A stretch of DNA of 64,000 bases. Origin: DATAEK01 sp036258055. Lineage in GTDB: Bacteria > Acidobacteriota > Vicinamibacteria > Vicinamibacterales > 2-12-FULL-66-21. The notes under the pieces were generated by a model. That model did not search any database. It was not told the origin of the DNA and worked only from the letters and a program-made list of their open reading frames with translations. Position numbers and translations under genes: made by a program. The DNA lies in the NCBI GenBank assembly GCA_036258055.1, contig DATAEK010000140.1:1-64000 (forward strand), read 5' to 3'. Shown one piece after another: positions 33,515 through 43,030 of this stretch (positions are counted from its first letter, which is position 1; each line of letters begins with the position of its first letter).

Positions 33515-35740
33515 CGTCACGGCATACGCCGCGTTCAGCCCCACAATCCAGCCTCCCCGCGCAAGTCCGGCTACTCCGCCCGACCCGTTGGCTTCGCCCG
33601 CAACCTTGAGGTGATTGCGGGTCGCGAAATACAAACGTCGAGCCGATCGGCGACCGATCGAGCTGTGGCCCTGGTGATACGCGCGGCCCGCAGGCACGCA
33701 GCACGAGCGAAAACCGGCCGATCGAGCGCGGAGACAGAGATCGAGATCCTCGAATGAGTAGAAGTAGTCCTCGCGAAACAGTCCGACCTGTTCGAGGACG
33801 GCCCGAGTCAGGAGCATCACACACCCGCTGACGGCGTCGACGTCCCGCAGTCCGTCGGGAACGGCGCTCACATGCCTCCCCGCATCCCGATGAAGCATCC
33901 GCCCGGTGACCATCGAATATGAAATGCCTGCGGACTCGAGTCGGCCTGGCTCTGAGCGCGACAGCAACGCCGGCCCGAGAATTCCCGCGGTCGCATGCGC
34001 CTTTGATGCGGCCAGCAGGATCCCGATCGCATCCGGCGCGAGCACCGCGTCGCTGTTCACGAGCAGCACCCGCTCGGCGCCACCCTCCAACGCCTCCCGG
34101 ATGCCCACATTGCAGCCGCCGGGAAATCCGAGATTCCTGCCGGTCTCGACGATCGTCAGATCCGGCAGCATCTGCCGCAACCGATCGGCGGATCGATCCG
34201 ACGATCCGTTGTCGACGATGACGATGCGGTCGGGAGGGGCGAACGACGTTTGGAGGGAACGGACGGCGAGCCAGGTGTCGTCGGCGGTGTTGTAGTTGAG
34301 GATGACGGCGGTCACGCCCGTTCGTACGGAGACCGCAGCAGGCCGATCGACGACTACCTCCTCCAGCTCCGACTCGGACGGTCGAAGTGGCTTCGTCCCC
34401 GCGCGCGAAAGCTCTTCGTAGATCGCACTCAGCTCCCCAACATCGTCTTCGAGGCTTCTCGGAGGCGCGACGCCTGCACGCAACTGCGCGAGAAGGCCCG
34501 ACTCCTCCAGCAGCCGACGCAACTGCGCCGCCAGCGCCTGCGGGTTACCAGCCTCGAAAAGCAGGCCGTTCCGGCCGTGCGTCACGGCTTCAGCCATGCC
34601 ACCCAGATCGGACGCGACAACCGGGATGCCGATGGCGAACGCCTCCTGAATGACAATCGGGGCGTTCTCGATCCAGATCGAGGGAACCACGAGGACGTCG
34701 ATTTCGCTCAAGAGATCGGGCATCCGATCGTGTGGGGCGGGCCCGACACGCCGGACGAACGGTGACGCCAGGAGCGGGGCGAGCACGTCGCGATAGGTGT
34801 CTTCCCCGTGATACGAGGTGGTCTCGCCAACCAGATCCACCGTGACGGATCCCGGGGGGAGGAGCTTCACTGCCTCGAGCAGGATGTGTGGTGCCTTGGT
34901 GGGAAGGAACGCACCCGCAAACCCGATTCGAAGGAACGATGACCGCGCCGGCTCAGCGGGCTGAAAACGCGTGAGGTCTACCCCCTGCGATCGGCGGCGG
35001 ATGCGTGAGGGCGTGACGCCAAACCTCTGGAAGTGATCGGCGATCGTCTGGGAGGGAGCGAGAAACAGGTCGATGTGGCTCGCCGCCTCCTGCATGCATT
35101 CCAGACGCGCGAGAGATGAGGCCCTCGTGCTAGCGGCCGGGGCTGCAGCATCGGCGGCACGCATCACGAGTCGAACGGCATCGGCAAGCCCGGGAACGCT
35201 GAGCGATCGGATCGCATGCCCCGCGCGCCACGACAGGGTCCCGGCGGCGCTGACCGCCGGCAAACAGCGGTCGCACCCTTCGTCGTATGGTCCTGCACAC
35301 CGCCGGCCGTCGAGATCGAAGAGCTGCCCACGGTGGCACATCATCCAGTAGTCGTGCAGCGTCATCACGACGGGGAGGTGCATCGCAGCCAGCTGCCTGG
35401 GCAGACCGGCCGACAAACAGGTCAGGTGCTGGATGTGCACGACATCCGGATCGTACCCGCCGATGACATCCGCCGCGATGTTCAGGAGCGCGGGGTTGGT
35501 GTAGGTCTCTTCGAACGAGCCACAGGCTTCGAAGGTGTTGTTGATGCGAAAGATCTCGATCCCGTCGAGCTCTTCGCGGCGGACGCAGTACTGTGGCCGT
35601 CCAGCGTCCGCCTCGCGCGTGAGGACCGCGACGCGATTCCCCGGCGTCGCCGCGAGAGCGGTGGCAATCTCGCGTGTGTAGGTTTCCGTACCGCCGGACG
35701 ACCCGGGGGGAAAAGCGTGGATGATGAACAGAATTCGCAT
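33428..35740 (-). CDS. Fused GT4-GT2 glycosyltransferase
   Basis: A 770-residue two-enzyme protein. The N-terminal half is GT-B family 4 (MRILFIIHAFPPGSSGGTETYTREIATAL, HIQHLTCLSAGL, then LRIGFAGAFLPTKAPHILLEAV and the E-x7-E motif in ENAPIVIQEAFAIGIPVVASDLGGMAE). The C-terminal half, from about 490, is GT2 of the rhamnosyltransferase-like type (VTAVILNYNTADDTWLAVRSL, RIVIVDNGSSD, LLVNSDAVLAPDAIG, FYSFEDLDLCLRARSAGF). ATG 35740 overlaps the upstream stop (TGATG) and gives the canonical first strand. It is the last gene of the nadB-proS-glycan operon. Confidence 0.88.
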   Translation of the reverse strand: MRILFIIHAFPPGSSGGTETYTREIATALAATPGNRVAVLTREADAGRPQYCVRREELDGIEIFRINNTFEACGSFEETYTNPALLNIAADVIGGYDPDVVHIQHLTCLSAGLPRQLAAMHLPVVMTLHDYWMMCHRGQLFDLDGRRCAGPYDEGCDRCLPAVSAAGTLSWRAGHAIRSLSVPGLADAVRLVMRAADAAAPAASTRASSLARLECMQEAASHIDLFLAPSQTIADHFQRFGVTPSRIRRRSQGVDLTRFQPAEPARSSFLRIGFAGAFLPTKAPHILLEAVKLLPPGSVTVDLVGETTSYHGEDTYRDVLAPLLASPFVRRVGPAPHDRMPDLLSEIDVLVVPSIWIENAPIVIQEAFAIGIPVVASDLGGMAEAVTHGRNGLLFEAGNPQALAAQLRRLLEESGLLAQLRAGVAPPRSLEDDVGELSAIYEELSRAGTKPLRPSESELEEVVVDRPAAVSVRTGVTAVILNYNTADDTWLAVRSLQTSFAPPDRIVIVDNGSSDRSADRLRQMLPDLTIVETGRNLGFPGGCNVGIREALEGGAERVLLVNSDAVLAPDAIGILLAASKAHATAGILGPALLSRSEPGRLESAGISYSMVTGRMLHRDAGRHVSAVPDGLRDVDAVSGCVMLLTRAVLEQVGLFREDYFYSFEDLDLCLRARSAGFRSCCVPAGRAYHQGHSSIGRRSARRLYFATRNHLKVAGEANGSGGVAGLARGGWIVGLNAAYAVTSADAPLIPGLAAVIRGAWHHVRGRYGPD

Positions 35741-36681
35741 CAGACGCCATCCACGGTCAGGAGATCCCGCCCTTCGCGCGCTGCCCGAGCGCCAAGATAC
35801 TGCCCCAGTGGAAACGCCACCGCCAGCGCCACCCCGCGGGCCAACGCTCTGATCCGAGCGGTACGTTCTCCGGCTGCCAGACGCAGATGCAGCGGCAGTG
35901 CGGACGCGATCGAGCGGGCCAACGCACCGAGCGTGGGAATCGTCGAGAGACCGAAGAGCGATTGCAGCTGCTGGTGCACCAGGTAGGTTCGCCCCAATTC
36001 GTAACGGGCCGAACGATCGTGTGAGTGCCACACGACGGCCTCAGGCACGTATGCGAGCCGATGCCCCGACTGCAGCACCTCCAGCGCCCACTCGAGATCT
36101 TCGGCAATGCGGGCGTGCCGGAATGGCCGGGATCGCCAGACCGACATCCGGATGCACGAGCACACGTTGTCGAAGACGCAAAGCAGGTACCGTTCGACGG
36201 GCGTGAGCGCTTCGAACGCTGCAGGTGTGATCGGACCGACGACACGCGATGAGTCCTGCGCGGCGATCCAGCCCGAGAGATAGTGGGCCGTGATGCGGCT
36301 CGCATCCGGCCACGGGCGCTGGCGGGCGTAGGTCCCGGCGATTGTCCCATCGTCGAGCAACGGCCGGACGAGTGAGACCAGCCAGCTCTTCGACGCCGGC
36401 ACCGCATCCTGCACCGTGAGCACCGCGAGTTCGGTCCGAATTGCTGAGAGCGCGAGATTGCGGGTATCCCCGTGATTGAACTGAGCCGGCGCCACGCGCA
36501 GCACCTGCACGCCGCGGTTTTCGAGCAAATCGACGCTGCCGTCTGTCGATCCGGAATCGACCGCGACGATCGGCGCCGCTTCGATCCCCTCCTGCTCCGC
36601 AATCGCATCGAGCAACCGCGCGAGACCTGGCCCACCGTTGCGGGTTGGAATCACGATCGCCACGCGACTTGTCGGCGTCAT
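35740..36681 (-). CDS. Family 2 glycosyltransferase
   Basis: A 313-residue GT2 enzyme: VAIVIPTRNGGPGLARLLDAIAEQ, IVAVDSGSTDGSVDLL, FNHGDTRNLA and LTVQDAVPASKSW in the DxD position. The acceptor segment is ARIAEDLEWALEVLQSGHRLAYVPEAVVWHSHDRS. This set, especially the HG-x-TRN motif, is shared with rhamnosyl/galactofuranosyl-type transferases. C-terminal helices near 235-300 are amphipathic to hydrophobic. ATG 36681 overlaps the upstream gene stop as ATGA. Confidence 0.87.
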   Translation of the reverse strand: MTPTSRVAIVIPTRNGGPGLARLLDAIAEQEGIEAAPIVAVDSGSTDGSVDLLENRGVQVLRVAPAQFNHGDTRNLALSAIRTELAVLTVQDAVPASKSWLVSLVRPLLDDGTIAGTYARQRPWPDASRITAHYLSGWIAAQDSSRVVGPITPAAFEALTPVERYLLCVFDNVCSCIRMSVWRSRPFRHARIAEDLEWALEVLQSGHRLAYVPEAVVWHSHDRSARYELGRTYLVHQQLQSLFGLSTIPTLGALARSIASALPLHLRLAAGERTARIRALARGVALAVAFPLGQYLGARAAREGRDLLTVDGV

Positions 36682-38054
36682 CCTGTACCGGCCACCGGCC
36701 TGTTCGTCGCGGCGCTCACTGCGGTGTAGCGTTCCTCCCACTCGCGAGCGTCTTCGGCGATCGTCTTGATCGGCGGGGCGTTCGACGCCAAGCGCGTGAC
36801 GAGACCCGGATCGTCGATGAAGCGCTGCAAGGCAGCTGAGAGTGCGGCGGTGGCCGTCGCCTCGTAGAGAACCCCATTCACATCGTGATCGATGAACTCT
36901 GGGATTCCGCCCACGCGGGCTGCGACGACCGGCACGCCGTGCATGAAGGCCTCCTGGATCACGAGGGGCGCGTTCTCCGGCCAGAGCGACGGAACGACCA
37001 CGACGTCGAGGGAACCGTAGATCCGCGGTACCTCCGCCCGATCGAAGGCGCCGGCAAACCGCACCGGCAGACCTTCCGCGCGACGGCGAAGATCAGTCGT
37101 GTATCGAGGATCCACGTTGGGGTCGCCGAAGACGACGACCTCGAACGGTCCGGCCAGGCGACGCGCCGAGTCGAGCAGGACGTGGACGCCCTTGTGCCAG
37201 ACGATCGTTCCGACGAAACCAATCCGAAGCGATCCCGAACCTGACTGACGGATGGTCTCAGCTGCTGGCGGAAATCCTAGTCTCGACACGCGGATCCGAT
37301 CGGACTTCAACCCGAGACGGACGTACTCGCGCGCGAGATACTCAGAAGGCGAGACGAACAGATCGACGGTGTCGAAGACATGACGCGCGTAGCTCAGGCG
37401 CGCTGACAGATCCTCCGGTGACACCCCCGGCACCGGCAGTTTCCTCGCGGCGGCATTCGCGAGCCGAGGGAAGCGGCGGGCCGCGACGGCTCCGGCCCGC
37501 GAGATTGCGCCACCGCCAGGACCTCGAGAAATCGCCGCCGCGGCAATGAGCGCCTGAAAGGGCGACTGCTGGAAGCATCGGCTGCAACGCTCCGTGTCGA
37601 TGACGTCGCAGACGTGCGACTCCGCGACGTGAACCCGCTGACCGCCCGAGGCGCACACCAGCGTGTAGTCGTGAAGCGTTGCGACCGATGGGATCGAGCG
37701 CTGACGCGCGAGCATCGGCAGATCGAACGACAGGTTGAGCAGGTTGTGCACGTGCAGCACATCCGGCCTGATGATGTCGAGGGCGTGTGCGAGCTGCGCA
37801 TTGATACGAGCTGAACGGTAGGTCTGGTCGAACCGATCCACCCGCCAGTTGTTGACGATCTCGATGACGGGCAGGCTGTCGCACCTCCGCCATCTGACCG
37901 TTCCGTGCGGGACGCTCCCGTCGAACTCTGAGGTCAGGATGAACACGTCGTGTCGCGACGAAAGCTCGCGCGCCAGCTCGTAAGCGTAGATCTCGGACCC
38001 AGCGCGATGACGCGGCAGGAAATCATGAATCGCGTGGAGGATCCGCTGCCGCAT
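36678..38054 (-). CDS. Family 4 glycosyltransferase
   Basis: A 458-residue GT-B enzyme: RILHAIHDFLPRHRAGSEIYAYELARELS, then VLHVHNLLNLSFDLP. A Cys-containing insert (CDVIDTERCSRCFQQ) of a kind seen in a subset of GT4 enzymes follows. The donor domain has LRIGFVGTIVWHKGVHVLLDSA and the E-x7-E motif in ENAPLVIQEAFMHGVPVVAARVGGIPE. It starts one base after the upstream stop (TGA, C, ATG). A GTG 15 bases earlier is possible but less likely. Probably a step in assembling the same surface glycan. Confidence 0.88.
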   Translation of the reverse strand: MRQRILHAIHDFLPRHRAGSEIYAYELARELSSRHDVFILTSEFDGSVPHGTVRWRRCDSLPVIEIVNNWRVDRFDQTYRSARINAQLAHALDIIRPDVLHVHNLLNLSFDLPMLARQRSIPSVATLHDYTLVCASGGQRVHVAESHVCDVIDTERCSRCFQQSPFQALIAAAAISRGPGGGAISRAGAVAARRFPRLANAAARKLPVPGVSPEDLSARLSYARHVFDTVDLFVSPSEYLAREYVRLGLKSDRIRVSRLGFPPAAETIRQSGSGSLRIGFVGTIVWHKGVHVLLDSARRLAGPFEVVVFGDPNVDPRYTTDLRRRAEGLPVRFAGAFDRAEVPRIYGSLDVVVVPSLWPENAPLVIQEAFMHGVPVVAARVGGIPEFIDHDVNGVLYEATATAALSAALQRFIDDPGLVTRLASNAPPIKTIAEDAREWEERYTAVSAATNRPVAGTG

Positions 38055-38055
38055 G

Positions 38056-39864
38056 TCAGCGTCCAGCACCCGCCGCTTCCGCGAGCTTGCGGTTCCGTTC
38101 GACGCAGTCCGTGGCGCCAGGTGTGGCCGGCGCGATCACCCGCACTTCGTCGCAGAGCACGGCTGCGGTGCGATAGTCGTGAAACGTCTGCTCGTACAGG
38201 CGGGCGAGCTGCAGACGCGCCAGGACGTTCCTGGGATCGACGCCGATCGCCTGCCGGTAGTAATCCCGGGCGCCTTCGGGCTGACCGCGCACGAGCGCGA
38301 GGGCTGCAAGGTTCGTATACACCCGCGGGAATCGAGGATCGGCGCGCAGGACCTCGTGAAACGCGGCGTCCGCCTCGTCCAGCCGTCCAGCCTGACCCAG
38401 ACAGATGCCGAGGTTGAGCCGCGCATCGCGGTTGTCAGGGCGCATTTCGAGCACGGTCTGGTATTCACCAATCGCCGCGGCGCAGTCCCCGGCCTCGCGG
38501 AGTGAATCCCCCAGCACGTAGTGCGGCTCCCACATTCCGGGAGCGGCGGCCGCAGCCTGACGCCAGAGGGCGACAGGATCCTGCCATACACGGTTTCTGG
38601 CGACGGTCACCGATCCGAGCCCGAGGACGACAAGCCCGAGCGCCGCCGCGTAACCCGCTGGCACATCCGTGCGCCCGTCGCGCGACAGCACGCGAGACGC
38701 CAGCGCGGCAACCACCACGAACACGCCCGCGCTCGCAAAGTAGGCACGGTGCTCGGCCATGCCCTCTCGAAGGGCGACCACACTCGAGGACGGCGCGATG
38801 ACGGTGAGGAACCAGAGGATGCCGAATGCGACGAGCGGAACGGTGTCGCGGACGCCGAACGCGAGGATCGCGAGACCAGTCAGCCCTCCCAGCGCCGCAA
38901 GCCCGAGCGGATCCAGCAACGACGTCACGGTGTGCACACCGTGCATGATTGACTGGCCGATCGGCAGCACCAGGAGTCCCACGTATCGCCAGATGACGAT
39001 CGACTGGGTAAGGAGATTGAGGATCGGAGATCGCGAGAAACTCGCGTCAGCGCCAACGAGCACGCTCAGGCGATAGGCCGCCGCAAGACCTGCCGCGACG
39101 ATCGCAGGAATGAAAACCCGCACCAGCCGCCGTCGTCTTGCCTCGGGAGGACCGGGCAGGAGGAGCCAGTCGTACGCCAGCGCGACGACAGGCAGTGCCG
39201 CGGCGACCTCCTTGGACAGCAGCGCCAGCGCCCCGCACACGACCGCCAAAGCGAGCGGGAGCGCGATGCCCGTCCGTCCAGGTGGCTGCGCCGTTGGCGA
39301 GGCCAGTCGAAGCATCGCCTCACGCGAGAACAACAGCGCCGCGAGAAAGAACAGGCCGCAGAGCAACTCCGACCGTCCCGAGATGTATCCGGCGCCCTCG
39401 GTCATCAGGGGATGAACGGCGAACAACGATGCGCCAGTCAGCGCGGCCCAGATGTCGACCGTGTCTCCCCTGGGCAGGGCGCCGCTGCGCTCGCGGGCGT
39501 CGGCAAGCGCGCGCAGGAGCAGCGCGTAGAGCAGCACGGAGACGATCGCGTGCAGCAGGACATTGGTGAGGTGAAAACCGAATGGACGATAGCCCCAGAC
39601 CGCGCGATCGATCGCGTAGGACGCGTTGACGACCGGCCGAAACGGCGAGTAGATGAGTACGTAGCGAAAATTGGAGGGGTCGACCAGCGACTGATTGCTG
39701 ATGATGGTGTCGTGGTCGTCGTAGACGAACGGATTGTCGAGCGCGTTCGCGTAGACGGCGACCACGAGACACGCGACGGTCGCACCCGCGAGGAGACGGC
39801 CCCGCGACACCGGCGCGCCGGTTGCACGCGAGGTCTTCCGGCGCGCCTGCCGCGGTGTGCCCAT
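38056..39864 (-). CDS. GT-C-like membrane protein with C-terminal TPR domain
   Basis: A 602-residue protein. A basic N-terminus is followed by a first helix and the loop NPFVYDDHDTIISNQ, whose acidic pair occupies the position of the GT-C catalytic Asp motif. About nine to ten further membrane helices follow (to about residue 415), then four or so TPR units (AAIGEYQTVLEMRPDNRDARLNLGICL, ADAAFHEVLRADPRFPRVYTNLAAL, ARDYYRQAIGVDPRNVLARLQLARL). This layout resembles the TMTC O-mannosyltransferase group and related bacterial proteins. A lipid-linked sugar donor is likely; acceptor unknown. It lies 25 bp downstream of proS on the same strand. Confidence 0.8.
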   Translation of the reverse strand: MGTPRQARRKTSRATGAPVSRGRLLAGATVACLVVAVYANALDNPFVYDDHDTIISNQSLVDPSNFRYVLIYSPFRPVVNASYAIDRAVWGYRPFGFHLTNVLLHAIVSVLLYALLLRALADARERSGALPRGDTVDIWAALTGASLFAVHPLMTEGAGYISGRSELLCGLFFLAALLFSREAMLRLASPTAQPPGRTGIALPLALAVVCGALALLSKEVAAALPVVALAYDWLLLPGPPEARRRRLVRVFIPAIVAAGLAAAYRLSVLVGADASFSRSPILNLLTQSIVIWRYVGLLVLPIGQSIMHGVHTVTSLLDPLGLAALGGLTGLAILAFGVRDTVPLVAFGILWFLTVIAPSSSVVALREGMAEHRAYFASAGVFVVVAALASRVLSRDGRTDVPAGYAAALGLVVLGLGSVTVARNRVWQDPVALWRQAAAAAPGMWEPHYVLGDSLREAGDCAAAIGEYQTVLEMRPDNRDARLNLGICLGQAGRLDEADAAFHEVLRADPRFPRVYTNLAALALVRGQPEGARDYYRQAIGVDPRNVLARLQLARLYEQTFHDYRTAAVLCDEVRVIAPATPGATDCVERNRKLAEAAGAGR

Positions 39865-39889
39865 CAGGTCTGCGACATGCCGCCGAGCA

Positions 39890-41371
39890 TCAGTAGGCCT
39901 TTGCGAACCAGGCCTCGCCCACGCTCTGGCGTCCGCATTTCACGCATGTCCCGGCGGTCCCCTCGCTTCCGAACGGGATGTTGCGCAGCGTCGCCTGCGT
40001 CTCCGCCTTGATCTGCGCCTCGCAATCCGCGCTGCCGCACCATCCGGCGATGACGAAGCCGGGGCGCCCTTCCATGACGGACTTGAACTCCTCGTAGGAC
40101 GACACGCGGGTCGTGTGCTCCTCCCTGAATTTCACGGCGCGCGCGAACAGCGCGGCCTGAATCTCGACGAGGAGCGAGACGATCCGTGCCGTCAGACCGT
40201 CCATCGCCGTGGGCATCTTCTCGCGCGTGTCGCGGCGCGCGAGAAGGACCTGCGACTTCTCGATGTCCTTGGGCCCGATTTCCAGCCGGAGGGGAACACC
40301 GCGCATTTCCCACTCGGCGAACTTCCAGCCGGGGGTGTAGGCCTCACGATCGTCGAGCATCACCCGTACGCCGTGTTGCACGAGATCCGCCTGAATGGCC
40401 TTCGCCTTGGGCAGCACGGTCTCCTGCCAGTTGCCGCGCGCGATCGGCACGATGACGACCTGATACGGCGCAACCTTTGGCGGCAGGATGAGGCCGCTGT
40501 CGTCGCCATGCGTCATGATGGCGCCGCCGATGAGCCTCGTGGACACGCCCCAGGACGTGGTCCATGCGTGCTGCAGCGTCTTGTCGCGCCCCTGGAACTG
40601 GATCTCGAAGGCCTTCGCGAAATTCTGTCCAAGGTTGTGCGACGTGCCCGCCTGGAGCGCACGGCCGTCACCCATCAGCGCCTCGATCGAGTAGGTGCGT
40701 GACGCGCCGGCGAACTTCTCGCTCTCGCTCTTCTGGCCGTCCATGACGGGCATCGCCAGATCGTTCTCGCAGAAATCTTTGTACAGCCCGAGGATCCGCA
40801 GCGTTTCGGCCTGCGCTTCTTCCTCGGTCTCGTGCGCCGTATGCCCTTCCTGCCAGAGGAACTCGGTCGTGCGGAGAAACGGCCGGGTGACCTTCTCCCA
40901 GCGCACGACGTTGCACCACTGGTTGATTAGAATCGGCAGATCACGCCACGACTGAATCCACTTCGCGTACATCGTCCCGATGATGACTTCGGAGGTCGGC
41001 CGGATGATCAGCGGTTCCTCGAGCTCCTCGTCGCCCCCTCTCGTGACCCACGCCACTTGAGGGGCGAAGCCTTCGACGTGTTCCGCCTCGCGCATCAGGA
41101 GCGACCGAGGAATGAAAAGCGGGAAGTACGCGTTGACGTGCCCGGTCTCCTTGAAGCGCCGGTCGAGCCCCTGCTGAATCAGTTCCCAGATCGCGTAGCC
41201 GTACGGGCGGATCACCATGCAGCCCTTGACGGGCGAATAGTCGGCGAGCTCTGCGCGCCGGACGACGTCCAGGTACCAGCGCGAGAAGTCCTCGGACTGA
41301 GGGGTGATCTCGGTGACGAGCGCCTGCTTCCCCGCGCCGTCAGCGTTCCGCTTTTCGATCTGCTGTGCCAT
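39890..41371 (-). CDS. proS: Prolyl-tRNA synthetase (short, archaeal/eukaryotic-like type)
   Basis: A 493-residue class II aminoacyl-tRNA synthetase. The catalytic core shows MVIRPYGYAIWELIQ, RPTSEVIIGTMYAKWIQSWRDLPILINQW and the TTEFLWQEGHTAHET segment. The editing insertion of the long bacterial type is absent. The C-terminal extension with GTCVKCGRQSVGEAWF is the zinc-type tail of the archaeal/eukaryotic-like form. ATG 41371 overlaps the nadB stop (TGATG), implying coupled translation. Such ProRS enzymes are widespread in bacteria, so the type by itself does not indicate recent transfer. Confidence 0.95.
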   Translation of the reverse strand: MAQQIEKRNADGAGKQALVTEITPQSEDFSRWYLDVVRRAELADYSPVKGCMVIRPYGYAIWELIQQGLDRRFKETGHVNAYFPLFIPRSLLMREAEHVEGFAPQVAWVTRGGDEELEEPLIIRPTSEVIIGTMYAKWIQSWRDLPILINQWCNVVRWEKVTRPFLRTTEFLWQEGHTAHETEEEAQAETLRILGLYKDFCENDLAMPVMDGQKSESEKFAGASRTYSIEALMGDGRALQAGTSHNLGQNFAKAFEIQFQGRDKTLQHAWTTSWGVSTRLIGGAIMTHGDDSGLILPPKVAPYQVVIVPIARGNWQETVLPKAKAIQADLVQHGVRVMLDDREAYTPGWKFAEWEMRGVPLRLEIGPKDIEKSQVLLARRDTREKMPTAMDGLTARIVSLLVEIQAALFARAVKFREEHTTRVSSYEEFKSVMEGRPGFVIAGWCGSADCEAQIKAETQATLRNIPFGSEGTAGTCVKCGRQSVGEAWFAKAY

Positions 41372-42936
41372 CAACGTTCCTGGGCGTCAGCCGCCCGCTC
41401 CTCTGCGATCCGTCGCTTCCAGTGTACATCGTCCCTCTGCGGGTGATCTTCGCGGTAGTGCGCACCGCGGCTCTCTTCGCGACGGCGGGCGGCGCGGACG
41501 ATGAGCCGCGCGACCGTGAGCAAACTCAAAGTGGCCCAGCCGTCAGCGTCGAGCGACCCGCCGTCCTGCCACCGGCGTTCGCTCTCGCGCCACGCAACGT
41601 CGAGCGTTCGCCACGCCGATTCGAGCCCTTCGCGCGTACGAAACAACCCGGCATCCCGCCACATCACGTCCCGAATCTCTCCCGCGCTCAACCCACGCGT
41701 CGCAGCTGCCGTTGGTCGAGCGCGCGGCGCCGTCTCGCGATGCGCCGGACTCGGTTCCGGAGCTGTGCGCATTGCGTGTCCAGCGCGCGCGCCGAACACC
41801 AGCCCCTCGAGGAGCGAGTTGCTCGCGAGCCGGTTGGCGCCGTGCACGCCCGTGCATGCCGCCTCACCGGCGGCGAACAATCCGGAAATCGTCGTGCGGC
41901 CGTCAAGATCGGTGACGACGCCCCCCATCATGTAGTGCGCGGCGGGACCCACGGGCACGCGATCGCGCGCGAGGTCGAGTCCCGCGAGCCGGCACGCCTC
42001 CGCGATGAGCGGAAACCGACCGTGCACGAAGACCGGATCGAGGTGATCGAGCGAAAGAAACACCGGACGCCCCGTGCGCTGCCCCTCGCGGACGATGCCG
42101 CGGGCGACGCGATCCCGAGGGGCCAGATCGCCGGCGGGATCGTAGCGGTGCATGAAGGCTTCGCCGACGGCGTTCACGAGCCGCGCGCCTTCGCCGCGGA
42201 GCGCCTCCGAGAGCAGGAACCGCGGCTGTCCCGGCACGCTCAGCGCCGTGGGATGAAACTGCACGAACTCGAGATCCGCGACCTGCGCGCCGGCGCGATA
42301 CGCCATCGCAACACCGTCACCAGTCGCGACCGGCGGGTTCGTGGTTTCGCGGTACACCTGACCCGCGCCGCCGGTAGCGAGCAGCACCGCTGACGCGTAG
42401 GCCATCCCAATTCCGGCGTCTTCCTGCAGAAACCGGACGCCGTGACAGCAGCCGTCCTCGACGACGAGATCGATCACCCGCGCGTGATCGTGTGCCGTCA
42501 CGCCGGGCAGCGCCGACACGCGCTTCCAGAGAACCCGTCCGATCTCGCGGCCCGTGGCGTCGCGCGCATGGAGCACGCGGCGGACGCTGTGAGCGGCTTC
42601 AAGCGTGAGAGAGAGGCAGCCATCCGGGTCCCGATCGAACCCGGCACCCCACTCGATCAGCTCCCGCACGTAGCGTGGGCCGTCGCCGACGAGCACGCGC
42701 ACGGCAGCCTCGTCGCACAGGCCCGCACCCGCCGCGATCGTGTCGGCGGCGTGGAGCTCGGGGGAATCGTCGTCACCGACTGCGGCGGCAATGCCGCCCT
42801 GCGCGTACCCGGTGTTGCCTTCCCGCGGCTCCGCCTTGGTCAGAATCAGGACCGATCCGGCAGACGCGAGCTCCGCAGCGGCCCGCAGACCGGCGATGCC
42901 ACTCCCGATGATGAGATAGTCGGCGCGCAGCTCCAC
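41371..42936 (-). CDS. nadB: L-aspartate oxidase
   Basis: A 521-residue FAD enzyme converting L-aspartate to iminoaspartate, the first step of de novo NAD synthesis. The dinucleotide motif YLIIGSGIAGLRAAAELA is at the N-terminus. NTGYAQGGIAAAVG, VLLATGGAGQVYRETTNP, FVQFHPTALSVPGQPRFLLSEALRGEGARLVN and GLFAAGEAACTGVHGANRLASNSLLEGLVFG complete the family pattern. The C-terminal helical domain is present. The start is GTG 42936. nadA and nadC are not in the window. It is coupled to proS and diverges from aroB. Confidence 0.95.
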   Translation of the reverse strand: MELRADYLIIGSGIAGLRAAAELASAGSVLILTKAEPREGNTGYAQGGIAAAVGDDDSPELHAADTIAAGAGLCDEAAVRVLVGDGPRYVRELIEWGAGFDRDPDGCLSLTLEAAHSVRRVLHARDATGREIGRVLWKRVSALPGVTAHDHARVIDLVVEDGCCHGVRFLQEDAGIGMAYASAVLLATGGAGQVYRETTNPPVATGDGVAMAYRAGAQVADLEFVQFHPTALSVPGQPRFLLSEALRGEGARLVNAVGEAFMHRYDPAGDLAPRDRVARGIVREGQRTGRPVFLSLDHLDPVFVHGRFPLIAEACRLAGLDLARDRVPVGPAAHYMMGGVVTDLDGRTTISGLFAAGEAACTGVHGANRLASNSLLEGLVFGARAGHAMRTAPEPSPAHRETAPRARPTAAATRGLSAGEIRDVMWRDAGLFRTREGLESAWRTLDVAWRESERRWQDGGSLDADGWATLSLLTVARLIVRAARRREESRGAHYREDHPQRDDVHWKRRIAEERAADAQER

Positions 42937-43030
42937 ACGTGAACCGATCCTGTTATCCTACCATCCGCCTTGCTGGTTCCCGGTCGTCTTGCCTTCGCCG
43001 TCCGGCGATCCCTCGGCGCCTGGTGAACCC

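Noticed and set aside
39890..41371. proS as a recent archaeal or eukaryotic acquisition
   Set aside because: The short ProRS type is widespread in bacteria, and base use and coupling to nadB look the same as in neighbouring genes.
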